Numbered from the stretch's first letter, positions 1-10,991 are shown. The stretch is DNA of 64,000 nt from Tetraselmis striata (GCA_006384855.1 VCJN01001970.1:248001-312000), one strand, 5' to 3'. The notes: generated by a model from the sequence alone, not told the origin. Numbers and translations: made by a program.

Positions 1-303
1 GTAACACAAAAGAAAAACATTTAACGATCAGCGAACTGTAGTCGTTACCAGTACATGTACTCGTTGGGTCAGGCGCCAGTCGTTATTAATTAATTACTAT
101 AGGCATGCACGTGGGGTCATTACGATGACTGAAGCCGTGGCGGTGGGCGGGCAGGCAGTTGGCCAGGCAGATTTGGGTTTTGTCAGTGCCGGGGCGGGGT
201 GCAGTCGCATCCGCAACATTTTTGGACAGCAGCATGTTTCGCTATTGCGGATAACATGTGGCAGCTGTTGTGTCAGCTGGGATGGCAAAGCGGGCAGATG
301 CTA

Positions 304-1414
304 GCAGGAACCGACGCAGCTCGCGCGAAGGCAACGAGTGCGCCGACTCGACAGGCAACGGGCCTGACGAGGAGCCCCGTCATGCGCAGACACCGGCCCG
401 AGGGGCTCGGCCGCACTCTCAGGAGTTAACTCGCTCACTGGGGCAGGGCAATTGGCATAGTCTCGGGAATGGGGAACAATACGGCCAGTAAGACAAATTG
501 TCGATTGGTTTTCAATTCGAAATCAAATCTTGGCTGGCCCTAGACCGTCGTTAACCGGCAAGGCGGTGCGAGTTCAGCTAGGTAATTCCCTTAGCTGCCT
601 TCTGGCAGCCAATGTCTGGTGCCACTGTGGTGCCTTGCTCGTCGACGAGCATTTCTTGACGGAGTTGCCCGTTCGGCGACATCCATCGCATATGCCGTTA
701 TATTCGGTCATTTGCCGAGGGTTAGTGGCGGTGGGATGCGTGGTGGCGTGGGGGAGCGTGCGGCCGGGGGGGGGGGGGGGGGGGGAGCGAAGTGACGTCC
801 ATTGGTGATGTGCGGATGATGTCCGTGGCTAGGGCGCGGGTCGTGGGCGTGGCCAGCTCGGCCCAGATTACACGTGCGGTATCGGTCAGTACTTCGATGG
901 TTATCGGCGGCGGCGGCGGCGGCGGCGGCAGTGATAGGCTGGTCGTTCACGATGGCAAGTGCGGGGGGGGGGGGGGGGGGGGCGATCATATGCGGTGGAA
1001 GCACGGCGAGGATCTTTAACCAGAGCTCGAACGAAACCAATGTAAGCTTTAGGCGAGGGACTTCAGCACAGGCAAGGAAGAGGTTTGCTGCAAAGGGAAT
1101 TTTTACAGTGTACCGGGGTGTACATGGCTTTTATACAACTATCGGCTCAGCAGTCGGTCGCATGCGCAGGCATTAGGCTTGGGTATGCAATCTAGGCTTG
1201 GAGTCACCAGGGAGTCATCGGAACGTAATGGCTGACGAGGGCATGATCACGTGGGCGTGATCACGTGTAACATGTGCGCAGTCTACATGTATGGGCGGAT
1301 GAGCAGTATGTATGTAGGCGTGCTAGTATATAAGTGAGTGGACAGTATGGGTATGGGTGTACACATGAATGCGGGTATAGGTATGCAGGTAGGGTTATGG
1401 TGGTAACCCTAACA
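304..1414 (-). repeat. R1 copy a, probable long terminal repeat of a retroelement
   Basis: This segment is repeated with scattered differences at 39997-41098, and a 290-base piece recurs at 17021-17310. Read on the minus strand it begins TGTTAGGG at 1414, contains a TATA-like TTATATACTA near 1325, and is preceded by G-rich sequence, all as expected of an LTR. The other end is not defined: copy b is cut at 39997 by a transposon end, and 1-303 here matches nothing else in the window. It holds G runs near 768-785 and 962-982 and a GGC triplet array at 905-930. No protein is supported in it. LTR identity is inferred from the terminus and position, not from a pair of LTRs. Confidence 0.5.
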
Positions 1415-2690
1415 CCGCCCATACCCAACTTCGCAGTGATAGCGTCAAAGACAGGGCCAACGGCGAGACAAGAAAAGAAGGTGGCGAGGGGGCAACCTTG
1501 GTGAATGCCGCGCAGCTGTGTAAGCACAACTGTCGGCGCGTCACCGTCGGACTCGTGGTCGTCACAACCAGTTCTCCGAGGCGCCAACGTATAGCATGTC
1601 GAAGAGGGGTAGCAAGGAATGCAGGGCTGGGTCGGCGACCAGGCGCCTCCGTATGGCGCGCCGGTCGGTCATACCGTAGGCGTTGGAGGCGTCGATGGAT
1701 GACGCAGCGAGCCGGTCGTCCATCTCCATGGCGACATGTATTACCCGTTGGATCATGTCCGTGCCGGCCGGAGTGCTCAACGCAAATTGCGATGGGCCGA
1801 CAGCAGGGGCTATGTGGTCGCGGATAGTCCACCTGGCTGCCGAGGAGGCCACTCTAGTTAGAGCGGAGCTGAAGCCGATGGGCCGAATCGGTGGGCGACA
1901 GGGGCTGTTCTGCGCCTCAGCTTGCCCTCGCAGATCGCCTCGCGCCTCTTCGTCCTTCTTCCACAAGGGAATGAGGGTCGAGGAGGACAGCATCTGCTCA
2001 ACGCGGTCGGAGACGTTAACAGAGCACACATCGGTCATAAAGCGAGCCATGGACTGCATGGTATCATAGTCGTCAGACAGGTCACGTAGGTGGTCGACTC
2101 GCCAACCATCACGATGGCAAGCCGAGTCGGCTGGCGCTCGTTGGAGCTCGCCGTGCAAGTCATCGGGGCAGACGGTAATAGGGGGTATGTCTTTTGGCTC
2201 GGGCGGGGGCAGCAGGCCGGATGGGTCGTCGGCAGCAGGGGGCATGTTCGGTGCCTCCGCGCGTGGGGAGGGATGACGGTTGACTGAGTGCTGGAGGGAT
2301 TTGGCCTGAATGCACGCTGGGCATATGGCCTCCGGTGCCGATCCGAGTTTCGGGATGCAGATGGCATGTTGTTGGGTGAGCTCCATGTGGCGCGCGCAGC
2401 GATGACCAAGTCGAAGATGCCACAGGGAGTAGGAGGCCGTTGGAGATGGCAGTGCCATGACCCCATTAGACGGATCGCGGATGGGAAGGAGTTTGATGAT
2501 GTACATGCCTGTGGTGCCGGAGTAGGGCTGAAGGTGGATGACTGCGCCATGTCGGGTGATCATGTTGTTGAGGAGGCGGCTGAAGTAGAAAGAGTAGCCA
2601 TGCTTGCTGACTTGATGGGTGCAGAGGGGGCGGCTGATGTTGGTGAGACCGACACTGGAGGTGATGTCGTGTGAGGTACAGTAATGCCCT
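1415..2690 (-). pseudogene. Retroelement ORF fragment: Copia-type GAG-pre-integrase joined to LINE-type reverse transcriptase
   Basis: Reading leftwards from 2690, the frame shows a Copia GAG-pre-integrase segment with HLRLGH and a following CPAC-IQAK zinc-type motif at about 2250-2420. The same open frame then runs into a non-LTR-type reverse transcriptase with RPIGF, a QFALSTPAG segment and SIDASNAYG (about 1600-1900). After a frameshift near 1565 a further RT motif follows, GIHQGCPL, near 1480. Copia integrase core and Copia RT are absent between them. The right end is cut by transposon E1 at 2691 and the left end by R1 at 1414, so it is a remnant. Alternatively, two elements may have been joined by deletion. 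Confidence 0.6.
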
Positions 2691-2693
2691 AAT

Positions 2694-3213
2694 CACTGTG
2701 AGATTCAGATGTGACATACGGGTGACGAAGCACTACTGCTAGCGACTATTATTTATCCGTGAAGGCTGCTGCTGGTGGCGGCACGTCCATCCAGTTAAGT
2801 GCGAGTACATCCGGCGTTATTGCCGGCGGGCGATAAATCCTTTTTGTAATCATTGTGGTAGTCGTACCTGCCCGGGGCCGTGTTACATGGCACTGACGTA
2901 CAAGGTACAAGGTTGTCCGCGTAGTACCGGGTAGTACGCGATATATTTATTAAGCCGGTACCGGGTATCTGGTACGAGCCCGGGCGCGATGACGAGTCGT
3001 TCTGTGGATAGCTACGACTATTAGTACATGGGAGCGCAAATCGCATCCGTACGTATTTGGTAACATTGGGGAATTTTGTGTACATTATAGCTAGTACTGC
3101 TGAACGGACCTGCCAGCCGTCCGATCAAAGGTCATCAGAGGGGCGGTTTGGCTGCCATGTTTTGCCAAAGAGTGCTCACGTTACATAGATATTCGCGAGG
3201 GGGAGGGCGGGGG
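2694..3213 (+). repeat. Left terminal and subterminal region of E1
   Basis: This stretch recurs at the left ends of E3 (26282-26790, plus strand) and E2 (35436-35955, minus strand). It starts with the terminal inverted repeat, then GTGACATACGGGTGACGAAG. It also includes a short hairpin, CCGGCG-TTATTG-CCGGCGG, near 2811-2828. No coding potential is evident. Terminal similarity between left and right ends is confined to roughly the first 25 bases. Confidence 0.75.
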
Positions 3214-3565
3214 CAGGCATCGGCTACTACTATTTATATGCACGTATTGTCAAGAGCTAGTCGGTGCGGCATCGTGTCGGGGTAATTTCGCAATGTTTAT
3301 TGTTGAAGTAGCACGGCGTAATGAATACGTGGTTTCACCGAGTGAATCCGGGATAATATATGCGGTAGGGCGCGCGTGTATATGTGCGCGACGAATGTGC
3401 GCGGATGTGCGCACCGGTGTGCAGCAGCGGTGTGCACGAAGATGTGCACGACATGTAGGGGCGGAGCGGGTGAGTGTCCGCCGCTCCACCCAGCGCCGCA
3501 AATCCCCATGCGTGGGCACACCTCCCCCCCCCCCCCCCCATCAAACCTGCCGCCATGTCAAACAA

Positions 3566-4885
3566 TGTTAAATCCCCGAGCTCCTCGCTGATAAAGATGC
3601 GACGACGAGGTTGCAAGCCTACCTCGAGCGGTGGCTACAGGATGGTGGTACCTATGACCCCGTACACCGGGAGCTGTGGAGGCTTCTCGGACAAGACGCC
3701 GCGCATGCCTTGCTGAGAAGGTTCCCTAATGAGGTCCCGACGCCATACCCGGATCTGAACGCTCCCAGGCTGCTAGAGGTGGGTTTGTTGTCGCACATCG
3801 CACAAGACCTGGTTGGTTTCAGCGAAGGACGCGGCGGAGCGGAAGGGAGTACAAACGTCGTGGTTATGAGCATGGTGTTGAGCATGGTGTGTGTGCCCCT
3901 GTCACCAACATGTCATCCTGCCCCCGGAAGACCTGGACGTTGCAGACCACACGCAGGTGAAGCCGTATGACGGGGAAAAGGAGGGCAAAGTCGACCCGTG
4001 GAAGCTCTGGCATTGGGCAAGGAGTGCGCTTGAGATCAGGGTCGGCAAAAAGCAGAGGCAGATGAAGAGGTGCCCCCCCCCCCCCCCCCCGCCCCCTTCA
4101 ACCCCTGACTCGTGCGTCGCTTATTCTGAGCGTGTGCCTTGCAGGAAGGCTTTGTTTGCCGCCTTGCTGGAAGTGCGGCGTACTTTCGTGGCTGGTGCCG
4201 AGAAGGCCGGCGAGCTAGCACCAGGGTTTTGGTCGTGGCCGGTGATCGCGTTGTTGTTCACCCCGGCGGATGCCCCCGCTCAGATCACCTACATTGATGG
4301 GCTGGCTCCAAATCTGCAGGCCATCCTTGCATGCACGTGCCACTGCCGCCCCACTGAGGTGTACCGCGGGCCAAAAGTGAGCTTCACAGATGCCGTGAAG
4401 CACATTCGGTACCCGGTGCGCACCCCCCCCCCCCCCCCCGCCCCCAGGCCGGTGGCGGGGGGCGGGGGCCGGGGCGGGGGCGGGGACTGAGTGCCATCCA
4501 TGTGTTGAGTGATATGAAAAGGGCCACGAGCATCACTGCCTTACGGAGAGGACGCTGGCGGAGACCCTACCCAGTACACGCCGCTCCTGGCAGCCTACAA
4601 CGAGGCACTCTACCCACACATCACTGAACCCCCCGCAGTGATGCTGCGGAGAAACGCAATCACGACTTGGCGGCGCAGTATGTGGCCCACTTTGGGGATC
4701 ATGCTGTGTTGCCAAACCATTTGTACAGTGACGAGGACTACGCCAGCATCCATGCCAGAGCGAAGGAGCTGCGGCTTGTTGTTGAGGCTGCGGCTCCTGC
4801 TGCTGCCGCTGCCGCCTCCATCCCGCCGTAGACGATCGGGTCTGGCAGCACCGCCCGTGCTTGTAAATAAGCGACCATGGATCAC
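3566..4885 (+). pseudogene. Gene B of E1, internally deleted transposon protein
   Basis: The frame shows an N-terminal region with AYLERWLQDGG near 3615 and LLSHIAQDLVGFSEGR near 3790, shared with E2 (minus strand) and E3 (37.1-37.5 kb). In E3 this leads into an Ulp1-like protease domain, but here the sequence diverges after about 3870, so that domain is lacking. Further segments (WPVIALLFTPAD, then YTPLLAAYN) recur in E2 at 33.3-33.8 and 32.4-32.7 kb. Poly-C tracts at 4073 and 4424 interrupt the frame and may lie in introns. Compared with E2, E1 lacks about 600 bases at 4574, including a segment with CPKCHGRGN. It is probably non-functional; the original role is unknown. Confidence 0.5.
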
Positions 4886-4928
4886 GTCATGCTCCGGTTG
4901 TACTCCTACACTTCCTCCACTTTGGCGG

Positions 4929-4959
<31 letters not shown>

Positions 4960-5259
4960 GGGGGGGTCCTGTCCTTATTACTTGCTTCGGTGGACGTGCT
5001 GGATATGGAGGTCACCGGGCACATCGCGTGGTTTCGCAGCGGTCCATTCGCGCCTCCTCGTCTTGTTTGCAATCGTCGCCCCAATCCAATGCAGGGTGAG
5101 TAGCGGGACACTGTGCCCCCCCCCCCCCCCCGGTTTATGTAAACAAATATCTAGCCGTGCATGCGCCGCAATCGGTACCCAATGAGCGGGGTATGTGACA
5201 GTGGTTTCGGAGCAGTGTTAGCATTCCGTGCGTGTGCACAGGCACGTATGACTGGGAAT

Positions 5260-5512
5260 GAGGCGGGGATTGCGGATGGAGTGCATTGGCGGTGCATAGA
5301 ATAGCGTGTTCTTGGGGTTTTGGTTGCATCAGACGCCGTATTCCCATCAATCCGGCACGGAATGTCCGGTTTTCACACATTTGTGTGTGAATATAGTGTG
5401 AATATTACACGTCTTTTCCGCCGGGTGGATGGGCATCCGGCGTCCGATGCACCCCAAGTATTTGCAGCACGCTACTCTACGCACCGCCAATGCACTCCGC
5501 AAGCCCCGCCTC
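5260..5512. repeat. Foldback MITE-like repeat, first copy in E1
   Basis: The segment starts GAGGCGGGG and ends GCCCCGCCTC. Its two halves are inverted repeats: GGAGTGCATTGGCGGTGCAT on the left pairs with its complement near 5485-5500. The centre carries ACACATTTGTGTGTGAATAT and related AT-rich sequence. A related unit follows at 5632-5888, and both have counterparts in E2. No target-site duplication was recognised. It is non-coding. Confidence 0.65.
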
Positions 5513-5631
5513 CATCCGCGTGGGAACCGGTAGTAAGTGTTGTTGTGTGCGCACATCGTGACAACATTACACGGTGGCAATTGCAATTAGCGGTGGATTA
5601 TGTGAAGGCGTTTTCGAAATCGACAGAGAAT

Positions 5632-5888
5632 GAGGCGGTGCTGGCGGAGTGCATTGGCGGTGCATAGAATAGCGTGTTGCTGGGGTTTTAACTGCATCGG
5701 ACGCCGTATTCCCACCCATCCGGCACGGAATGTCCGGTTTTCACACATTTGCGTGTGAATATATATAGTGTGAATATTACGTACGCGTGTTTTACGCTGG
5801 GTGGATGGGCATCCGGCGTCCGATGCACCCCGAATCTCACCAACACGCTACTCTACGCACCCCCAATGCACTCCGCCAGCCCCGCCTC
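5632..5888. repeat. Foldback MITE-like repeat, second copy in E1
   Basis: This has the same architecture as 5260-5512: GAGGCGG start, inverted halves around an AT-rich centre with a TATATATAG stretch, and a CCCGCCTC end. The pair is separated by about 120 bases, and the same pair with the same spacer occurs in E2 (31375-31647 and 31771-32022). The insertions therefore predate the split of E1 and E2. Confidence 0.65.
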
Positions 5889-5984
5889 ATTCCGCGCAGG
5901 TCCTACGTTCCATTGTATGTATATACATACGTACATGTACTGCTCCGAAACCAGCCCAAACTTAATGAGTGCACAAGTGTAAAT

Positions 5985-6015
<31 letters not shown>

Positions 6016-6249
6016 TGTGGCGGCGGGGCATCCACTCACACATACCCCGGCGATGCATGACATATATTACATGCCGTGGCGGGCCGACCCGGCGGGGGTT
6101 TTGGGGGGGGGGGGGGGGGGTTCTAGTCAACTACACGTGCGACAGTGTCGTTTCGTGGAGCAGTTTATGTGCCCGGCCTCATTTATACCGCCCCCTACCT
6201 GCGCTGCATGGTCCACCCCTACGAATTACTTAGCACAAACCGCCATTAC

Positions 6250-6552
6250 TTAATAGGAACCTAGCACAGCCAGGCTTATATGCCCGCTTTGCCGATCAAC
6301 TTCTACGCACTGTCCGTCCCTCAACCGCCGGACATGGGGGTTAAGCCGCCAGCCTCGGCAGTTGCTTAGCCAGACTTGGCATCCCGTACCGTGTCCATGG
6401 CCTCGCAGCTCTGCCGCCGGCACACGCCGAGTCCGGCGCTTGCTGCCGCCGGGTTGCGCACGCATGCACGCACGGTAATACGCCGCCGACGCCGCTACGC
6501 TTACTTCCACCACCTTCGCCAGCCGCAGCTTCGCACGCCGTTCCGCCGACAT
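6250..6552 (-). CDS. Small basic transposon ORF of E1, unrecognised
   Basis: The predicted protein is 100 residues, starts MSAERRAKLRLAKVVEVS and is rich in Arg, Lys and Ala. An equivalent ORF starts at 30702 in E2 on the opposite strand and keeps the frame over nearly all of its length, which suggests past coding function. It lies antisense to genes B and D. A poly-C run (6569-6592) sits just upstream of its start. No domain was recognised. Confidence 0.35.
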   Translation of the reverse strand: MSAERRAKLRLAKVVEVSVAASAAYYRACMRAQPGGSKRRTRRVPAAELRGHGHGTGCQVWLSNCRGWRLNPHVRRLRDGQCVEVDRQSGHISLAVLGSY

Positions 6553-6987
6553 ACGAAACCCACGAATTCCCCCCCCCCCCCCCCCCCCCCCGTCCCCGCG
6601 TCATGTATAATATATTCGAGGCGACTATGCGGGGCGCAGCACACGCCGCGGCGTGGGTCGGCGGAGCGGCGGGCGGCGGGCGGCGGGAGCCCTAATGGCC
6701 GGGCAGTATCCACACCCACACCGGCACCGCCGCTCACCTCCGACGCGGATGAACCGCCTCCCAAAGAAAACATGCCGGTTGGTGGTAAGCGCAGGAGGCG
6801 TGGGGTGCCGGCGCCGGTACCTGTGCGACGGAGCTGTCGCGTCAGGAACCGTGCCGCATGTGGAGCAACACATGGCGGTGCCGGCCCCACCTATGTCTAG
6901 GGCCACCTCCTCACAGCACCCCGCCACGACGGCCTCGGCCACCGCCGACGGCACCGTTGCGGGGGGGGGACGCCCTGCTAGGCGACG

Positions 6988-7506
6988 ATGATGCACCTGA
7001 TGCGCCGCATCAGGAGGCGGAGGAGGTCGTGCGTGGTCGAGGCGACTGATAGGGCTGAGGGGGTTGTCGAGGCGAGCGAGGCTGCGCTCGCGCCACCCGC
7101 CCCGCAGCCACCTGCGGGACATGCCGACTTGCTCGTCGCCATGTTGACCGGAGCACTACGAGCAGTGGCGGGAGGCGGCCACATGCACTACCATGTGCGT
7201 CTCCTGGCCGGACGCCCGTCATGCGTGTACTGCGGCCAACGGACGGACTGTGAGTGTTGCTGCGACGGTACCCCGGCTTTGTGCGGCCCCAAGTACCCAT
7301 GCATGGCGACCCATCAGCGGGCAGTCCCCTGCCCGACCACGGCCGCGGTGAGGGCGGAGTTCCGCCATGTCAGGGACGTGTTCCACGACGCGACTCGCGC
7401 CGCCGTGTGTGAGGCTTCCGAGAAGGCACGCGCGGCTGGTAGGGTGCGCAGGGTGAGGCGGCGGACGGCCCGGGAGATGACGGAGAGCGAGACATGCCGT
7501 CAGTGA
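6988..7506 (+). CDS. Gene D of E1, C-terminal zinc-ribbon-like transposon protein
   Basis: The last 150 residues include a cysteine-histidine cluster, CVYCGQRTDCECC followed by LCGPKYPCMATH. The spacing resembles the Cys-rich C-terminal ribbons found on several transposase families. The tail is strongly basic (RRVRRRTAREM). The same segment occurs in E2 (29740-30330, minus strand) with the cysteines kept apart from one position beside the CC pair. In E2 the upstream frame is acidic and Ala/Glu-rich; in E1 a few inserted bases near 7030 put that part out of frame. No catalytic domain could be found upstream. Confidence 0.45.
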   Translation: MMHLMRRIRRRRRSCVVEATDRAEGVVEASEAALAPPAPQPPAGHADLLVAMLTGALRAVAGGGHMHYHVRLLAGRPSCVYCGQRTDCECCCDGTPALCGPKYPCMATHQRAVPCPTTAAVRAEFRHVRDVFHDATRAAVCEASEKARAAGRVRRVRRRTAREMTESETCRQ

Positions 7507-7643
7507 GGTCGGGCGCAATGTTATTGGGTGGGGCTCACGGGCGTGTAACACTTGCACTTTGCGCGTACTGCTGGGTTACATCCAGGTGGCGTCACACTAT
7601 GCAACCGGAAAGGCTGAGTTGCTATTGCAAACGATGCTAAGCC

Positions 7644-9455
7644 TCACTCGGTAGCAACCGCTGCCCCGCCTATCCCACAGCCGCTGCCCCCCCCCCCCCC
7701 CCCCCCCCGCACCGTCATGCGACCTCGCGTGGTTCCCCGCCACCAGCAGCTCCCCGGCGTCGACGCCCAAGTCGGCAGCCTTCGCGGAGGACATGTCGGC
7801 ATGTCTTGCGGATGCCTGGACCATCTAGTAGGACAAGGGCCTCCTCCCCGCCGGAACCACCGCCGCCGCCCGGCACACTCCACAAGTCCAAGCCCACGGC
7901 AGTGTGGGCTCGTTCCGGCGTCCACACCGTGACACAATGCAGCCCGAATGGGCCGCGCGCTGGCACGGCTGTCGTCCGAGTCAGCCCCTGGCGGGGGCGG
8001 TGGCGTGGCAAGGTAGAAGTGTTGAGCTCGCGCGACCATGGTGGTGTACTTGGCGTCTTCGCGCTCCGCCAACAGGTTTCTTGGCAGCTCCTCCTCGCTC
8101 TCCAGCTCCTCGGTGGTGTAGGGGGGTGGGTCGGCGTCGGGGACTTGCTTCAACATCTTGTACACAAAGAAGGAGTTGTCTCTCGACGTCTCCCCGTCTC
8201 CCCCCCCCCATCCCCCCCGGTGAAGCCGGGGCTTGTCGCCGTTGCGAAGCGACGCCGCCTTGTAGGCCAGGAGCCCCCCAGCGCCACCGCTGGGGGTCCA
8301 GCCCGGCAGGACCGCACCCCACCCCGCGAGTATGGGTGCATACGAGTGCGAGCAATGCACCGTACGTCGGACGTCGTCCAGCAGCTTCTCCAAATGGTCC
8401 TTGAAGTCCACCGCGTCCTCCCACGCAGCGGATGCGCTCCCAACCAACCGGATGGGCGTCTCCACGGCGCCGGGGCCAGCGTCCTCTGAGGCCATGTACC
8501 CCTGTGTGTGTGGGTGGGTCGCTGTGAGTGCGAGGGTGAGTGTGTGTGTGTGTGTGGGTGGGTGGGTGGGTATGGGTGTACGTGGCGGAGGAGGAAGCAA
8601 GAGGGGGGGGGGACCTTCTTGTTGGGGTTGGGTGCCCTGTAGAGGCGATGCGCCTTCATGCGGTTGATCTGCTGCGCGAAAAGGTCATCGCCTTCAGGGA
8701 CGGTTACCAAGCGAGCCTCCCCGTCCGCATCCACAGGGGGGTGCTCTTGGGCAGCCGCCATAGCCTCCACAACCTGCCACGCCGACCGGGCGGGTGCGTG
8801 TGATTCCATACAACCGCAGGTGAGTGGTGCCACCAGCACACAGGCCGGGCCCACTCACCTCTGAACGCAGAAGGTCCACAGTGTCACCGTCCTCGAAAAC
8901 AGCGCGCCATTGCGTCGCCCCGCCGTAGTCCTCCAACACCCACTCGGTAACGACGCCGGTTATCACGCCGTAGTGCCATACTCCCCGGAACTGCTTGGCG
9001 ATGACCTTCATGTAGAAGTCACCGGGATCGCCTTCCCTTATCACGCCCTCATCGGCGGCTTCCACGCCCGCCGGCGGCCACGCAGGCGCGTCGATGTCCA
9101 TACCGTCTTCGCCAACGGGGTCCTCCCCCGCACCCATCACATCGTCCTCCTTCGAGCGACCGTCGTCCGAGACCGGCGCCGGCGGGCCGTTTCCGACGGC
9201 TGCAGCTACTCCTGCTGCCGCCCCTGCCGCTGTTGCTGTTGCTGCTGCTGCCGCCCCTGCTGCTGTTGCTTGTACTAAGGCGGCCTTGCGGCGCAACTTA
9301 CCCGCACGCTTCAACGAGTGCCTACAGTTCGGGAATTTTAGGAAGTGCCGCTCTCGCGCCGTTCTTTCACTACTGCCCGTCACGATGCCATGGCAGTGCT
9401 TGCATGTGTACACGCCATCCTTTGACACACTCGATATCCATCCCTCTCCCGGCAT
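7644..9455 (-). CDS. Gene E of E1, BED-like zinc finger plus Tudor-like domain protein, spliced
   Basis: The start is ATG at 9455. Exon 1 (8859-9455) ends at a GTGAGT donor, exon 2 is 8615-8764, and exon 3 starts at 8501 after a CACACACAG acceptor and runs on to about 7644. The N-terminus holds a putative zinc finger (YTCKHCHG then RHFLKFPNCRH, residues about 15-50), similar to BED or hAT-type DNA-binding fingers. An Ala-rich linker follows, then a segment ending VFEDGDTVDL (residues about 175-190), typical of Tudor/chromatin-reader barrels. It runs opposite to gene D. The E2 copy is frameshifted; this copy keeps frame across the G-rich stretch near 8205-8219. The reading of the last exon is uncertain. 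The role, probably DNA or chromatin binding in transposition, is inferred. Confidence 0.55.
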
Positions 9456-9603
9456 GCCTGCTGCCGCGCGCGAGCCGGGGGGGGGGGGGGGGGGTGAGAG
9501 TTGGGGTGGATGTAGCCCACCACCGGCAGGGAGCACAGATGCTAGTGCGCGGCTGTCCGCGCTTGGTTCAGCGGTGAGCGGCGGTGACCGCCAGGCTACC
9601 CCG

Positions 9604-10145
9604 TACTTCATGCGCGTGCATGGATGTGCAGCGTTGTATGTGCATGGATGTGCAGCGGATGTGCAGCGATGTGCGGCGATGTGCAGCGAGTACGTGCAGC
9701 CGCCTGTACTTAGCCCAGGTGCTCCGCGTCGGCGCGCGACACGCGAGCCCGCGTGCGCATATCAATTTGATGAAATTATCGAAACGAATAATTCATACAG
9801 TACTTTACAGGTCGCGCGAGATAGTCGTCGCTACTCGGTATGAAATCTCACAGCAGCGATGTGCAGCGATGTGCATCGATGTGCGGCGATGTGGAGTGTG
9901 TACGTGCAGCCGCATGTACTTAGCCCGGGTGCTCCGCGTCGGCGGGCGACACGCGAGCTCGCGTGCGCATATCAATTTGATGAAATTATGGAAACGAGTA
10001 ATTCATATAGTACTTTACAGGTCGCGCGCGATAGTCGTCGCTACTCGGTATGAAATCCACGTCCCTCGTCCGTCCCGTATCGTCCCCGTATGTCGTCGTT
10101 CGTCACCAGTAGGGCACACTTGCGTCACATCTGAATCTCGCAGTG
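9604..10145 (+). repeat. Right terminal region of E1 with a tandem duplication
   Basis: A unit of about 200 bases, running from GATGTGCAGCG repeats through ACTTAGCCC to TACTCGGTATGAAATC, is present twice (about 9660-9848 and 9855-10058). E2 and E3 carry it once. The region ends in CGTCACCAGTAGGGCACAC and the terminal inverted repeat. Short GATGTGCAGC and GATGTGCGGC motifs repeat several times, as subterminal transposase-binding motifs do in CACTA elements; that role is inferred. Confidence 0.7.
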
Positions 10146-10148
10146 AAT

Positions 10149-10991
10149 GCAATTTAAGGCAAGAAGGCTGTTATGTACTCTACACTGTTGTACTTTGTAC
10201 TGCGGGAGCCGACGAAGGAGCGAAGAACTGGCGACTGAGACGGACGAGAACGAGTACAAGCCAAGCGAAGTACATGTATGAGCATTGCGAGTGCGAGTAC
10301 AAGTGAAGGCGAAGTACTGGTACGAGGACGACGAGGCGTCAGTACGAGCGACTACCATGCGACTAGTAGTGCAGGACAGTATTACGAGTACCCACATGGG
10401 GTGCGAGTAACCTGTACTTACGCATGCGTACCATCAGGAGCGCGATTGTCGTACGCTATGGTGTCCCCTGCTAGAGGATGATGACACCAAGCGTTAGATG
10501 GAGCGCTGCCTTAGTGGAGTATTAGTAGTAGGTACTAGAACCTACTAAAACCATCTAGAACGCTATAGCATTTGCTATAGCAATAATATATAAATATTAT
10601 ATCACTGTGCTGCGGACAGACGAAGGTGCTAGCAACCGTGTCTGTACTTAGTAGTATATGACTAAAACAGCGACGGGCCGTGGGTAAGAACCGCACACGT
10701 CGATTTTAGTATCAGTCTAGTAGTTAGACGCAGCACAGGTGGCGGAAATTGGATCGGTACACAGCGCACGGAATGACGGAAACCAGCGACTAAAAATAGG
10801 CCGGCAAAACCACCGCCGGGCCAGTCACCCCGGTTACCGGCATTCCGGTACTGTTAGAATCCCTTTTCCCAAATCTCCGCTCATTATTCCTGGCCGTGTG
10901 GAATAACGATCCAGCAATGGGCCCTCGACTCAGCTCCCGCTTTAGGACTATCTATGGCTAGACGACTATTCGGCCTAAGTCCTAAGGGGGC
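10149..10991. other. No gene; retroelement debris between E1 and Gypsy-1
   Basis: The first 25 bases resemble 17334-17350 and are the other side of the Copia-like sequence that E1 interrupted. The remainder has no convincing ORF. It contains AT-rich sequence near 10580-10605 and frequent TACTAG/TAGTAC motifs. I see no RNA gene. Confidence 0.5.

Larger units (their letters stand above)
2694..10145 (+). mobile_element. CACTA/EnSpm-like DNA transposon E1, complete ends, 7,452 bp
   Basis: The element begins CACTGTGAGATTCAGATG and ends with the inverted form CATCTGAATCTCGCAGTG. It is flanked on both sides by AAT (2691-2693 and 10146-10148). A CACTG/CACTA terminus with a 3-bp duplication is characteristic of the CACTA (EnSpm) superfamily. 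Sequence at 17317-17350 matches the two flanks joined with a single AAT, so it acts as a paralogous empty site. From left to right it carries a subterminal repeat region, a degraded sense gene B, two foldback repeats, an antisense small ORF, sense gene D, antisense gene E and a duplicated right subterminal region. Gene A of copies E2 and E3 is missing here, lost near 3213. I could not find a DDE catalytic domain. Confidence 0.8.

Noticed and set aside
1385-1414. Telomere-like repeats (TAGGGTT and AACCCTAA)
   Set aside because: Single occurrences at the R1 terminus in two copies, not tandem arrays.
6376-6900. 174-codon plus-strand frame in E1 as a protein
   Set aside because: It is Arg/Pro-rich, spans a poly-C run, and overlaps an antisense frame whose sequence is better kept between E1 and E2.
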